From Helicoverpa zea (Eukaryota; Arthropoda; Insecta; Lepidoptera; Noctuidae): a stretch of 64,000 bases of DNA. The DNA is taken from positions 11,836,501 to 11,900,500 of the forward strand of contig NC_061469.1 in assembly GCF_022581195.2 (NCBI RefSeq). The letters are read 5' to 3'. A program made the position numbers and the translations under genes. Numbering within the stretch: position 1 is the first letter of the stretch; each line of letters begins with the position of its first letter. Shown here piece after piece: positions 1 to 11,171 of the stretch. The notes under the pieces are model-generated. The model had not been told where the DNA came from, did no database searches, and worked only from the letters and a program-made list of their open reading frames with translations.

Positions 1-825
1 AGCTGCTGAACTTAGGCCTCTCCGTTGCATCGTGATAATTATTGCAGCATTTTTATCCTGGAATAGTTCGCACATGTACTAATTAGAAGTTGATTCTAAT
101 TGGAAGTTAATCCAATGATAGTTGTATAATTTATTTATAAGAATGTAAAAATTCGTCCCAACTGGGTTTACCCCCCTCCGATTCTAAGAGGATAGAGCCG
201 GTTGTAAATCAACTAATAAGACAGAACATTGAACAAACATTAATTCAGTTCCCTTTTTTTTTTTTTTTAACCGATTTAAATGGAAATGCCAATATAAGTC
301 TGTCATTAAAGGATGCACTGTGCATTCCACACAGCCGTGATAGCTCATGTCCACATTGATTCAATCATCACGAGCTGGAATATGATTAAGCACTATCGAT
401 TAACTTAAATAATTTGGCAACTTAGCTTCGCAACCGCATCCACACTAGGGCTGCTAGTACGTAGGTACATCAGCCGACGAACGCGCACGACGATTTTGAT
501 GAAACTTTGAACCCAAGCGACGCAGATTTATGCCGAAACTACATATGTAGTCTCGCACATGAAGACTGTTAGTGTCCTGGAATTTAAAACATAACCAGCC
601 AAGTATCTATTTACAGAAGACAGAGGCTATATCAGTAGCCACACAATATATTGTTTTCCTACGTGTGGAGGAATTACAAAGATAAATATTTAAATCACAC
701 GTAAATACAACTTAGAGGGAGCTGTCGCTTCGTCAGTTAAACCAAAAGTAATTATATACGTCGTTATATAGTTATATAGAAGCGGGGTGTACAGCCATGA
801 CGTTTATTTTCCTTAAGGTAGGTAC
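1..825. other. AT-rich noncoding stretch
   Basis: No gene or recognised repeat is visible. The stretch is AT-rich with a run of 15 T at 254-268. All frames are broken by frequent stops. It ends where the TTACGCTTA direct repeat begins. Confidence 0.6.
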
Positions 826-914
826 GCTCAGTATTCTTACACTAATTCGATCCTTACGCTTATGCAAATACGCAGTGTCATAACGCTTATTGAAACAGTT
901 TTACGCTTATAGTG
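826..914. repeat. Left copy of TTACGCTTA-type direct repeat
   Basis: This segment opens with GCTCAGTATTCTTAC and carries three copies of a TTACGCTTA-like motif (near 856, 882 and 901). A diverged copy in the same orientation and motif order lies at 2841-2914. The pair brackets about 2 kb of DNA that is richer in GC than its flanks. Terminal direct repeats of a degraded retroelement are one explanation; an old segmental duplication is another. No LTR ends (TG..CA), primer-binding site or target duplication could be identified. Confidence 0.5.
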
Positions 915-1040
915 AAATTTCAGAACAACATTATTTTAATATTTAAGAACCAACATCCTGCCTCTAGCCATCTGCCATTTTTTTCTGTCTTTCATAATTA
1001 CAATCACATACATAAATACATAGGCTGCACATTTTTGTTA

Positions 1041-1373
1041 GGGACTCGAACCCATAACTGTATTTCCAACTGTATCCATCCATAAGTATATACAATTCAC
1101 GCCCTTGGTAATATATATGGGAATCGAACCGGTCGAACCCATTACCGTAAATCATAACCGTAGTTATATTTCTCTTAATTTTTGCATTATCTTTCACCTC
1201 TAGCCAGAGTCTAGGTCTTCGTTAGGGAATCGAACCCATAAATAAAATTCGTCGTAATTATGACTCGTTTTATACAACACTTCTGTTAGGGAGTCGAACC
1301 CGTAACCATAATCATCGCCATATGAACTCACAGTTCATCACGTTGTACAAAAAAATCACAGGGAATCGAACCC
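1041..1373 (-). repeat. Cluster of five tRNA B-box-like motifs
   Basis: The motif GGGAATCGAACCC or a one/two-base variant occurs five times, at 1041-1053, 1119-1130, 1225-1237, 1289-1301 and 1361-1373. Spacing is 64 to 106 bp. The reverse complement, GGGTTCGATTCCC, matches the RNA polymerase III internal B box. Three copies are preceded by GTTAG, and several are followed by a (G)TAACC/ATAA-like tail, so this looks like a degenerate tandem unit rather than chance. No matching A boxes or cloverleaf-forming tRNA was found. Confidence 0.55.
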
Positions 1374-2840
1374 AATGCTGTTTTATTGCCGTAATGCCTC
1401 GTCTAGGACCATAAGCATGAAATCAAATCTACGTTGTGTTTTTGTGTAGTAACCGATTTAGATCTTTTATTCTCGTTGCACTGATGTGAATCAGTACATT
1501 TAATGACGAGAATCCTGGTCACGCAGCGCCAAATGTAACCGTTCCAAGACAACCCTAGGCTGTAAAAATTTTCGTTTTTCCTAACATATATAAATACCGC
1601 AGGCTTCCCCCGAAGGGGAAGAGGTTGCGCCCCGCCGTCCGCGCAACCCTGTAGAGCTCGTCACCTTACTGGACGCTCTTCCACCTTAGAGGACCATGCA
1701 TTAACTTTACTTTTAGTCCCGCCTGATAAAATCTAGGGACAGGGGTAGACGGGACGTCAGCAAATCAAATCAAGCTTAACATGCAGGGTACAAATTGAAT
1801 TACAGATACTAGTAGAGAGTGAGAGGAGTAGCAACCCTACCTAACATAAAATATACATAGCGCTTGCGTACAACAATGTATGTTTCAATCTACACTTTAA
1901 AACTACAATCCCCGATTAGTGACATGGGCTACCACAGGGCAGTTGGCATGTCGTACGTGTGCCGCCAGGACTAACACAGAAGATTCTAGCGGTCACGTTC
2001 CCTATGTTCTAAATGTCTTACCCAATCCTAAGGCAGGGTACTACGAAGTACAACTGCCATTGGGCAAGACAGTCTCCAGCCATGCTGGGCGCGTGCTCAT
2101 ATTAAGCCCCATCGCGAGCCTATTCACCCTTTACTGGTATATACAAATCTAACGCAAGCGCAGTGTCTCGTCGGTCGGTGGCAACTTTCCTTAGAAGCGC
2201 TATTGGTATACACCGAAGTGGTATTTCGTCACTTCCTCTTCCTTTAATCTGCCCCGTTCTTGACAGGCATCGGCAAATCCCCAAACCTAGCCTGTCCAGT
2301 ATGCGTGTCTTGCCATCTACCACCTTAATATCCAATATGGGCCCTAAGGTATGGTGGCAGCTGACGCGACACGATCTCTAGCATCCCTCGGGACGGGTCT
2401 ATCGTTCAGTTTAGGTTGGTTGGTGAAGCCTACCCCCGCTCCCTGGAAGAGTGCGTACAACAAATGCAAGACAAGGCCAGCTGCCGGTTTGTCAGTCCAT
2501 GAGAAGTAGCTTTAACTAGCGTTTGGTTCATTTGAATCCCGGTACAAGATAAAGTATAGTTATCAATAGCACATGGCATACGGCTAGTGCCGTATAGTAA
2601 ATATGTATATTGCGATCTGTCAATGCGGTTCTGCCTTCTAAATGTGTATTCGATATGATAGTAGTCATGCCCTAGTCCACGGCAATGTTGTGGGTGTGTA
2701 GGTGTATTATTAATGCAAGTGTAGTAGAAGGCCTTCTCCGCCTCCCTATAACCAAACGCATGTCAGAGGTACCTCAATGTAGTCAAGAGAGAATATGCGA
2801 GACAGATACATATATTTAGAAGCGCAATACATAAATCAAA
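1374..2840. other. Unclassified block between direct repeats
   Basis: The block is of mixed composition, with GC-richer patches around 1600-1760 and 1920-2500, unlike the AT-rich flanks. Short open frames exist (for example 1919-2152 on the plus strand), but they show no recognisable domain, and the overlapping opposite-strand frames are equally open. It may be a decayed mobile element. No reverse transcriptase, integrase or transposase motif was recognised. Confidence 0.4.
1587..1621 (+). promoter_or_regulatory. TATA-like box followed by a CGAA-loop hairpin
   Basis: TATATAAATA (1587-1596) lies just upstream of a perfect 7-bp hairpin, with CTTCCCC at 1604-1610, loop CGAA and GGGGAAG at 1615-1621. 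A GC-rich tract follows. This could be a core promoter inside the surrounding repeat-like block, but no transcript or coding frame supports it. Confidence 0.25.
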
Positions 2841-2914
2841 GCTCAGTATTCTTACGCTTACGCCAGTGCACAGTATCATTACGCTTATTGCCAAGTCTCG
2901 TTTTACGCTTTGCT
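2841..2914. repeat. Right copy of TTACGCTTA-type direct repeat
   Basis: Starts GCTCAGTATTCTTAC exactly like the copy at 826. It keeps the order TTACGCTTA, (C)AGTRTCATTACGCTTATTG, TTTTACGCTT with small deletions. Clearly related to the left copy but diverged. Confidence 0.5.
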
Positions 2915-4270
2915 ATAATTAAGTTCAAATATCAAAGTAATTAGAAATAACAGCCTTGGGATGCCAGTCACGGTCTTTGGTATACCTGGAGCCAATGTAA
3001 TAATAGGGATCACTCACCAGATATCTGCTCATAGTAAATTGTATTCGTCTTACTCACCGGACCATCACCAAACACGATACTCGCACATTCTTCCCGCATC
3101 ACTTACTTGATAGAAACTATTATATAGACTCCCTACTAGACTCGACTACAGTACTTGGTTACTAGTACTCTTCGTGACTCAGCTCCGACTGTCCCCATTT
3201 CAGTTCCCTCAAAACCCTTGTGGCCTGCTATCCCTTCCTACATCCTCGCAAGTCCCACCTTCGGCGCTGACTCCACCCTGTTCTTAAGGTCCTGTTTCAC
3301 GTATTCGTTTATTTGTTATGAGATAGATTTATTAGTCTTTTTGTACACATTCTCAATTGTTCTAAGTATCGTTGTCGGGGTCCATTTGGGATTTGGCACA
3401 TGTGCACTTCTATTCAATACTGAGTCCTTTGTCTCAAGGTCCTAATTGCCCTAACGGTTGGCATTGGCTTGTAAGTTCTGCTTAGCACATGTTTGATTGC
3501 TTTGCTGTGAGAAACTTTCAGACCCTTAAAATATTTTGTTAAGTTTTTATTGCACTCCATAGCAGCCGGCAAATATTCCTACCCATAAAATAGAAAGTTA
3601 ATGTGTTCTTAAGAGGCCCGTCATCGTGGCGCCTTGTAAAATAAATTAATATTATTTGATAATATTTAGGGCTAGGTGACGACAGTCACAATACTCATTT
3701 ATTGTTTTTATTAGGTACATGCACTGGGTCAGTTTCATCAGAAATTAGATAAGTAACAAATTTAAATCCAGTGACAGCATAATTTTAGAGCTTCTGCGTT
3801 ACATAAATAAGTATGGGCTGGCAAGAAACAATGTAACTTTTTCAATATCTCAAACTCATAATAATAAACTAGTTATGTAAGTAATAAATAAAGAACTTAC
3901 ATTTGACTACAGAGGCGTGTATAGCCTGCGTAACAAGTTTTAAATTAAACCACGTTCTGATGAACAAAGTTAAAAAACTTCGGTAAAGACGAGCTTGCAA
4001 ACTGATTGATGTTTGTTGCCTGGTTACTGAAATCTTTGGTTGATAGTACATTGTGTATTGGTGTTTATTTTATAGGGAGATTAAAACCTAGGTGTAAGAA
4101 GAGTGAATTAAGAAGTAAACTAACTATAGTATTATTTTTTTTCTGTTGTTTTATTAATCTTATGGTAGTTTAAAACTCATTTGTACACCAGTCATAGTCA
4201 AAAATATTGAACCAAAGATGACTTTGTAACACCTATAATAAGCATCACACTATGCATGTATAATGTATAT
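2915..4270. other. Noncoding stretch
   Basis: Nothing recognisable. 3155-3445 is open on the plus strand for 96 codons but has no family resemblance and ordinary composition. AT-richness rises after 3500. Confidence 0.5.
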
Positions 4271-4278
4271 TAATATCT

Positions 4279-4819
4279 CACGGAGGAGAAAAGACTAGCG
4301 GAGATGCCCTAACGAAAAATCTCCTAACAAAGCAGCGCGCCAAAATTCGGGTGAGCGGGGGACGAGGAACGTTACTGGCTCCACCCGTGCTCCACCCTTA
4401 TACGCCTTTTATGGGAAGCCACCCATTTTTTGTAAATCCATCTAGCGTGGAATAGGATGATTAAAATCTAACCCTAAACTAACATCGACCACTAGTGACA
4501 TACTCAAAAGTAAAGTAAATACTCAAAATTAATAATTCTTTTAAATTAATAAATTTACACGTGAAATGTTATCCTATGGTATGTTTGAGTTTGGATCCTG
4601 AGCAATTTCTACAATTAATGATAGCGCATTTCATCGTTTTAATCGAGTAACAAATAAAATCTGTTGAAATTGTGACAAGATGTCAGTTTGATGTAAAGGA
4701 CGGTATATGGGCGGTGTCCAGCCACGCCTGCCGTGACGTAGTCGTGACGTATTTGACCTACCTGAAGGCGCGTGACCTACCTGCGTTAGGGCATCTCCGC
4801 TAGTCTTTTCTCCTTCGTG
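4279..4819. mobile_element. Nonautonomous DNA transposon, 36-bp TIRs, 8-bp TSD
   Basis: The ends are 36-bp inverted repeats with one mismatch (4279-4314 and 4784-4819), beginning CACGRAGGAGAAAAGACTAG and ending at GCCCTAACG. Immediately outside, TAATATCT occurs at 4271-4278 and again at 4820-4827, a perfect 8-bp target-site duplication. The 541-bp body has no transposase frame, so it needs a transposase supplied in trans. An 8-bp duplication fits the hAT superfamily. The P superfamily also makes 8-bp duplications with TIRs near 31 bp, and the terminus does not settle the choice. The intact ends and duplication suggest a fairly recent insertion. Confidence 0.9.
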
Positions 4820-5665
4820 TAATATCTACACACTACATATTTTTGCAAATAAACGAATTTGAATTTGAACTAATACACTAGTCTTTTAAAGGTTTGGTAA
4901 TTTGATGGTATCGACATTAAAAAACTATATATACCTACCTACTTATTGATGTAGAACTAGAGATTTGTTAGGAATATCTCCAATTAAATTCCTGATAAAA
5001 CATGCATCGATAAATGCCACGATAAGTGATTGCAACAATTACTAAAACAATTTCATTAGCCACAAACTCCCGGCAATTATTCAAAACAATATGAATACCG
5101 GTCATGTATTAGTGGAAATGGTGAAAATGTAATAACATCGCTATCTGGTTATATCCATTTATCAGTTATCTTCTAATAGGGGTTGTATTACAATGCGTGT
5201 ATTGATAACGTTGCGGTTTTTGTACGTGGGGTGCCACTATTAGCGGAGAGTATGGCCTGCAAAAATTGATTATAAAATTATATTATAATGGTTTGTGGGA
5301 GAAAGCTAAATACTCAGCTGAAATAAAGATTTCAGCTAAAAACTGTATTGCCCCAGCTGTGTGTTTAGTTACTAGAGTTAAATATATTAATCAATTAATT
5401 AGATTTCGCACTTTTTATTGTAAGGATAATTGAGTAGTTAGTGAGGCAAAATATGACTATTTACTTTTACAATAAGTTTTAACGTACGCTACAAATGGTA
5501 TTAATATTGTTAAACTCTAATGCACCAACATAATTCTTCAAAACTATTTACGATGCAAATCCTCAACACTGGGACCACACAACAACATAAGCCAGCGGTC
5601 ACACTATCGTTCGGAAGGCGATTACAAGGGTCGTTTGACATTTATGTGGGTTGTGGCTAATTGTT

Positions 5666-5695
5666 TATATAATCCCAGCCGCAGTGTTCGACAGT
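5666..5695 (+). promoter_or_regulatory. Candidate TATA plus initiator core promoter
   Basis: TATATAA at 5666-5672 is followed by CAGTC with the A at 5693, 27 nt from the first T. This is close to the usual insect TATA-to-start spacing. An ATG in a good context (GCCGATGG) follows at 5718. The match is motif-based only. Confidence 0.3.
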
Positions 5696-5717
5696 CAACA
5701 CCCGGCTTTACTCGCCG

Positions 5718-5760
5718 ATGGATAAACTTACTATTTACTGTTTTATGCTGATTTATGGAG
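5718..5760 (+). other. Candidate first coding exon with signal-peptide-like start
   Basis: ATG at 5718 opens a 14-codon reading, MDKLTIYCFMLIYG, with a short hydrophobic core. One extra base then precedes a GTTAGT donor at 5761, giving a phase-1 intron. A possible next exon starts after the AG at 7101 and would add about 31 residues (EN-QLKPKDEEIKLVLWTY...) before a stop at 7191-7193. That acceptor lacks a good pyrimidine tract, and a better AG at 7094 leads to an early stop. Small secreted protein genes look like this, but so do chance arrangements. No homologue was recognised. Confidence 0.2.
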
Positions 5761-8017
5761 GTTAGTGTTGGTCAAGAGTTGGGGTAAGAGATTAGGAGTT
5801 AGTCTCAAAGTATAATACAAGAGAATGGTTGTGTATCTTGTGCAAGTTAAAGCACCGGTACCGAATCGGTAATAAATAGTGGCATTAGTGTTCGTTGTTC
5901 TGTGAATTAAAAAAAACTGTTTCTTATATTTTCTAATGAAATAAAAACTGTTGCATTTTATAAACACAAAATGTCAGAAATCTGTATAAATCCGATTATG
6001 AAATAAACTTGTGCAACAAACAGTTACGGAAATATGACAACTACTCCCAGCAGGGTCTGATTCGACGATTTTCGTTCAAACATGATTCGTCAATAATTCC
6101 TGTACCGAGCACTGTCTCAATATTGGCACAGCGTTAACGAGTTGCTCCGTGCACCACTTGAATTTGAACTTTAAACAGTAAGGTGCAAGGTCGGTATTCC
6201 TTCGTGGGGGTGACTAATTATTTTATTTAAATATTTGCCAATTACGTCCAGGCTGCGATTTGCTTGGCGGACGGTTGCTATAATGGCGGGGTCTATACAC
6301 TATACAGGTAATAGATGTTTTGTGAATAGGGCTCTTTATTTGTGTGTAAACGATGACATTGTGTGGGGTCGCTCTATCTGATTTGAATGGCACTAATTGT
6401 ATTACAAAGGGTTTGTTTTTCTGATTTTTACTTTTGAAAACTAGGAATGCTATCACAGGAGTAAAATGGATTAAATATTAACAGACAGTCAAAAAAGAGG
6501 CTTTACTGCTAGGTACAAAGATGGACAGTGTGAAATGCTTAACATATTTATTAATTACAGAAAACCACATAAAATAATTTGACTACTCCCTATTCCTATT
6601 ACCGATTTACCCAAATTATCACAGAAATATGTCCAAAAATAATGATTTAATAATGTCAGTAACATTGATGAGGTGAAGTGGCCGTGACGTCGAGTGCCTC
6701 ATTACCAACGTTATTAAATATAAAAATACTCCACTCAATGGGACTCTCTATTAATTTTCAAAATAATAAGTCTCTTATTCAAATAATTTAGTTGTTTATT
6801 TTTAATCAATTACTATGTTTTATAAAAAAAAAAAAAACTATAAAATGACAATGTAATCTTGCCCTAAGCTAAATAAAATGATAAATTGTATCACTTAGAA
6901 TAAATGATTTATGAATAAGTAACCACTTAGAAATTCATTTATTGTGAGTTATATAAATTGTAGTTCTCAAATTCAAATAATACAGGTAGAGGTATTTTAT
7001 GAAAGAAAAATATTTATTTTGATTTTCAATTCGTAAGTAATTCTGTAATTTGCATTTTAAAACAGACTAATAAATTGTTCTATGATTATTTTAGGTAACA
7101 GAAAATCAATTAAAACCGAAAGATGAAGAGATTAAACTCGTATTGTGGACCTATAACGCCTATTTCTTAAAACCCTGTCTATACAAAAATTAGGTATTAT
7201 AAGATTAACATTCGGACAACTTATAAAGTATCCCATACTTACTCATATAAATTTAACAACACAAATTTTCTAAAAAACTTGGTTAACTTCATATTTAAGT
7301 TTAAGTTAAATTTCCCAACGTCTTCACAGAGGCAGACGTTTTATTCGAGTGTACAGTTTGATGGTATTTTGAGTAGAAACTCATACAGGCTCAATAAAAC
7401 ATTTTCTTGTGGACAAACTTCGCGACAACTATGGAGTGTCGAGACGGTGGGGGCGATGTGTGTGTGTGCGTCAGTGGGGTTCCGTGAATAAATGGTGCTC
7501 AAGTATGAAGTGGTGTTTTTTTTATTAAACATATATTTCATAGAGATATTGGTGATTTTATTAAGATTGTAGTTGTGAATCTGCGGTTAACTGGAATCAA
7601 TTAATTAATTAGAATTACACGATATTATCGAACAATTTACTGGTTATTTTAGGACAGATCTCGATTTAAATTATTAGCTACGAGTACATTACGTTTATAC
7701 TCACGTCTATTCACGTCGATGAAGAATGTCAATGTACCATGGTAATTGTCAAATTCGAAAAATTTACACTATCGGACAAAGGTTCTGTTATGCTAATAAA
7801 TGCAACTTATTAGCGTCTTCGGTAAATAAAGTATTCAATGTAAATATTAAATGTAACAATAAACGTAAGGATTAATGTAAAGAGTAGGAGTTATTTCAAT
7901 GTATATAGAAAGGTCATACAATCTATGCGGAACCACACAATCAAATTCCCATCTACGTGCGCCTCCAAAGAAACTTCATTCAGTATTTTTAACTCCGCAC
8001 ACAACTTTTATAGTACC

Positions 8018-8127
8018 CGCGACATAGCGCTACGACGCTACGCCGTCTGGGACGGCACCGCGGGATTTTGTTAGTACTTTTTTCATGCTACGTACGGCTA
8101 CGGCTACGGAGTGCTACGCGCGTAGCA
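8018..8127. repeat. CTACG-rich palindromic segment
   Basis: The motif GCTACG or CTACG recurs at least six times in both orientations, with a CCGTC-TGG-GACGG hairpin at 8043-8055 and a GCTACGCGCGTAGC palindrome at 8113-8126. A related segment with the same GCTACG/CGTAGC words lies at 36,891-36,953. It is probably the residue of a short inverted-repeat transposon. Ends and target duplication were not found. Confidence 0.5.
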
Positions 8128-8980
8128 AACAAGCGTTGAAAATGAAAACTTTGTGGAATTTTCGCATTATTTTCAACTACATGACGCGGATATGATGTTT
8201 CTACGTTGTTTATTATTATGTGGAGAGCCTTAAGGCTTTCAAAATGAATTTCTTAAACTAAAATTATGCGAAGTCGTTGGTTATAGTTGAGCATTTGAAA
8301 GCTGCAGTAATGATGTTATATTTTGACAATAACGAGAAGAAATAGTGAACTTTTAATGCATAAGACTATGGAGATTTTTCTTATTATCTACATACATTGA
8401 AGCGACGATTTATTGGATAAACGCGATCTGATACGAGGCTTGCCTAACTTGGCGTCGATAAGAACACGAGATCGGTCCGCCTGATTGTCCACTCTCCTGA
8501 AAAGTTGGACGACTGTATCTGTAAAAGCTTTCAGTAGTATAGAGAAGCCTTTTTCTGAGAAAGTATTTTGTTTTAAGCCTTGTAGACGGCAGTAGAACTG
8601 ATGAATTTTGCTGGTGTGTCGTATTTTTTATTGTGGTTGGGATATTGGTTTGACAATAATTGAGGCTGGAATTACGAAAGTGCTATAATACATTTAAAAT
8701 TCTCAAATATAAGAATATAGAAACTCCTGCAAGGATTTAGATAAAAATAATTCTATGATCGACACATTACATATACAGTTATTCCTCAAATTAATGCATT
8801 CGAACAAACAAACTTTTCAGCATGCTATTATTATTCGTACTAGATTACACTTTGCCTTACGCTATAGACAATGTGCCTACGTACAGAACTAACAGCGAAG
8901 TATCCCCATTCAATTTATTGTACGATCATTAACATGCATTAACCTAACGAATATTTGCTCATTTAATTACAACTATTATA
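8128..8980. other. Noncoding stretch
   Basis: AT-rich DNA with no recognised element or frame. Confidence 0.5.
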
Positions 8981-9278
8981 TCATAACTACTATTACAGAT
9001 ACGAATGTAAGTTTGTTTGTCACGATTACTGTGAACCGATAGTCCTAATTAAGATTATATCTTTAAGCCTCGATTTGAAGGGACAACTCTCATTATCAGA
9101 ATAAAAAGATAACTTATAGTGGTCCCCGTAGAACCACCTATCTCTGTGCCAAATTCCATTTTAATCAGCTCAACTGTTTCAGCGTAATTGTGACAAATAG
9201 TAATTTTTTTCACATAACCTTATTATACAAAAGTTTTCCAGACGGGTGCGGAAGGGAGAAACCGCAGGTAAAAGCTAG
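8981..9278 (+). mobile_element. Degenerate Helitron-like nonautonomous copy
   Basis: The left end TCATAACTACTATTACAGAT, preceded by A, resembles the TC-TATA-CTAATATTATAAA start seen in moth Helitron-like repeats and leads into AAGTTTGTTTGT. The right end is CTAG (9275-9278) followed by T, as expected for insertion between A and T. The internal text, such as CACCTATCTCTGTGCCAAATT, is typical of this repeat type. No Rep/helicase coding is present. Family assignment is from memory of the repeat type and is moderate. Confidence 0.55.
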
Positions 9279-9497
9279 TCTATGATAATAATTAAATTAA
9301 TAAGTTTTGCTTTTGTTTGTTACAGTTTTGTTGTGATCATTTGTAGCGAGTAATTAATTTTAGTGTATGTTAATTGTTATTATTACATGTGTTTGTAAGT
9401 GTGAATAATGGCGCGGGTTATTAATCGTGTTACACGTTGTTTTAATGTTGTTGAATTATTTGTTTTGTGTGTCTAGCTTGAATGTATTCCATTACTA

Positions 9498-9816
9498 CTC
9501 ATCCTCATCCTCCGAGCCTTTTTCCCAATCATGTTGGGGTCGGCTTCCAGTCTAACCGGATTCAGCTGAGTACCAGTGCTTTACAAGAAGCGACTGCCTA
9601 TCTGACCCCCCCCACCCAGTTACCCGGGCAACCCGATACCCCTTGGTTAGACTGGTGTCAGACTTACTGGCTTCCGACTACCCGTAACGACTGCCAAGGA
9701 TGTTCAATGACAGCCGGGACCTACAGTTTAACGTGCCATCCGAAACACAGCCAATGGTGTCTAAGATATACTTAGAAAGTACATACAGACTTAGAAAAGT
9801 TGCATTGGTACTTGCC
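9498..9816 (-). mobile_element. SINE family 1, copy A, lacking the tRNA head
   Basis: The element is flanked by a perfect 15-bp duplication, TGTATTCCATTACTA, at 9483-9497 and 9817-9831. In the minus orientation it ends in a CTC/ATC-rich tail next to CTCCGAGCC. It shares the body (TTGGGGTCGGCTTCCAGTCT, TTACCCGGGCAACCCGATAC) with copies at 10,768, 44,368 and 60,803. It stops at CTTGCC, just before the tRNA-like head found in the longer copies, so it is a 5'-truncated insertion without RNA polymerase III promoter boxes. The duplication shows it integrated already truncated. Confidence 0.93.
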
Positions 9817-9831
9817 TGTATTCCATTACTA

Positions 9832-10751
9832 ATGTTTGCTATTTTAATTGACATCTATATTGAAAGTCACTGATTATTTAATTTATCACACTAACAAACA
9901 AGTTGATTATTATGTCACACTTTTGATGGAACCTATACAAAAGAGGCCTGACTATGTTATTAGATATTGTCACCCAAATATCGACTTTAATCAAACATCA
10001 CTTTTCTCAAAATAGCGCACCCATCTCATATTTGGTTACTATTAACCCCTCGCGAAAAGAATAAGAAAAATCCTTTAAGACATCTCTATACCTTTGACCC
10101 ATTTCAAATATCTTCATTCTTACAAAAAATGTTCATCTCTAATATCCCAGCCGAGGCTCAATCAAACGAAATACAATAAAGAAATACCCAGCTGTTTCCT
10201 CCTTCCCATTAAACGAACCAAAAAATACATTCATCGTCTAAATTACAAAAGAAATTATATACTTCTGTGATATAAGAAAAAAGATTCTTTAACATAAAAA
10301 GATCGGGTTGTCTCTCCGATAAAAAGCTATCGTATTACTCGGCCCGGCAATCCTACCACGAAATTAGGACATTGCCGATTTTATCGCCTCATTCCCTTTC
10401 CATCGATCGCTAAGAACCAATAACTGTTACGTCCCATCCTAGATAACACGCAATGTATTTCGTGGTAATGTAAATTTGAAGCGTCTTACAAAATCCAAGG
10501 TCTCTCAGAGCATCAGGTGATAGCGATTGAAGTATTTTTCGATCATTTGTTTTTATGGTTATCGTTGAGGGCGATTTTTCCTATGGCTTTTGGAAGTTTT
10601 TTCATTACTTTATCTATAATGTTTAGTGGGGAACGATCAAACTTTTAGGCTTGAGGTATGCAATAAGTCATAAACCTTTTAAGTGGTTTCTCATTTCACA
10701 TGCATTATTTGACCACATTAAATGAGCACAGCTCTTTTGAATACCTTATTC
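9832..10751. other. Noncoding stretch
   Basis: AT-rich DNA between two SINE copies with no recognised feature. Confidence 0.5.
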
Positions 10752-10767
10752 AAAGAAGGTTAAGTAT

Positions 10768-11155
10768 CATCATCATCCTCCGAGCCTTTTCCCAATCATG
10801 TTGGGGTCGGCTTCCAGTCTAACCGGATTCAGCTGAGTACCAGTGCTTTACAAGAAGCGACTGCCTATCTGACCTCCTCAACCCAGTTACCCGGGCAACC
10901 CGATACCCGTTGGTTAGACTGGTGTCAGACTTACTGGCTTCTGACTACCCGTAACGACTGCCAAGGATGATCACTGACAGCCGGGACCTACAGTTTAACG
11001 TGCCATCCGAAACACAGTCAATGGTGTCTAAGATATACTTAGAAAGTACATACAAACTTAGAAAAGTTGCATTGGTACTTGCCTGACCTGGGATCGAACC
11101 CGCGCCCTCATACTTGAGAGGTTGTCCTTTACCCACTAGGCCACCACGACTTTTT
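10768..11155 (-). mobile_element. SINE family 1, copy B, full length with tRNA head
   Basis: Flanked by AAAGAAGGTTARGTAT at 10,752-10,767 and 11,156-11,171, a 16-bp target duplication with one mismatch. Read on the minus strand it starts with a tRNA-like head with an A-box-like TGGCCTAGTGGG (11,133-11,144) and a B box GGTTCGATCCC (11,090-11,100). The shared body and an ATGATGATG tail follow. Such elements are transcribed by RNA polymerase III and moved by a partner LINE. A tRNA gene is excluded because the head continues into the SINE body and the copy has duplications. Confidence 0.95.
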
Positions 11156-11171
11156 AAAGAAGGTTAGGTAT

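Larger units (their letters stand above)
4828..8017. other. AT-rich intergenic or intronic stretch
   Basis: No complete gene is visible. The only structured signals are a candidate promoter and short coding exon at 5666-5760 (listed separately) and a weak TAG/GTAACA splice-like site at 7094. A (GT)n-like patch lies near 7458-7471. Short open frames on both strands lack any recognisable domain. Confidence 0.5.

Noticed and set aside
7085..7100. Additional ratchet-like site TTTTAG/GTAACA
   Set aside because: The pyrimidine tract is poor, the donor half is weak, and no GTAAGT follows within 60 nt.
11087..11150. tRNA gene on the minus strand
   Set aside because: A and B boxes are present, but the sequence runs into a SINE body with a target duplication, so it is the SINE head. 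The same applies at 18,889-18,963 and 44,379-44,446.
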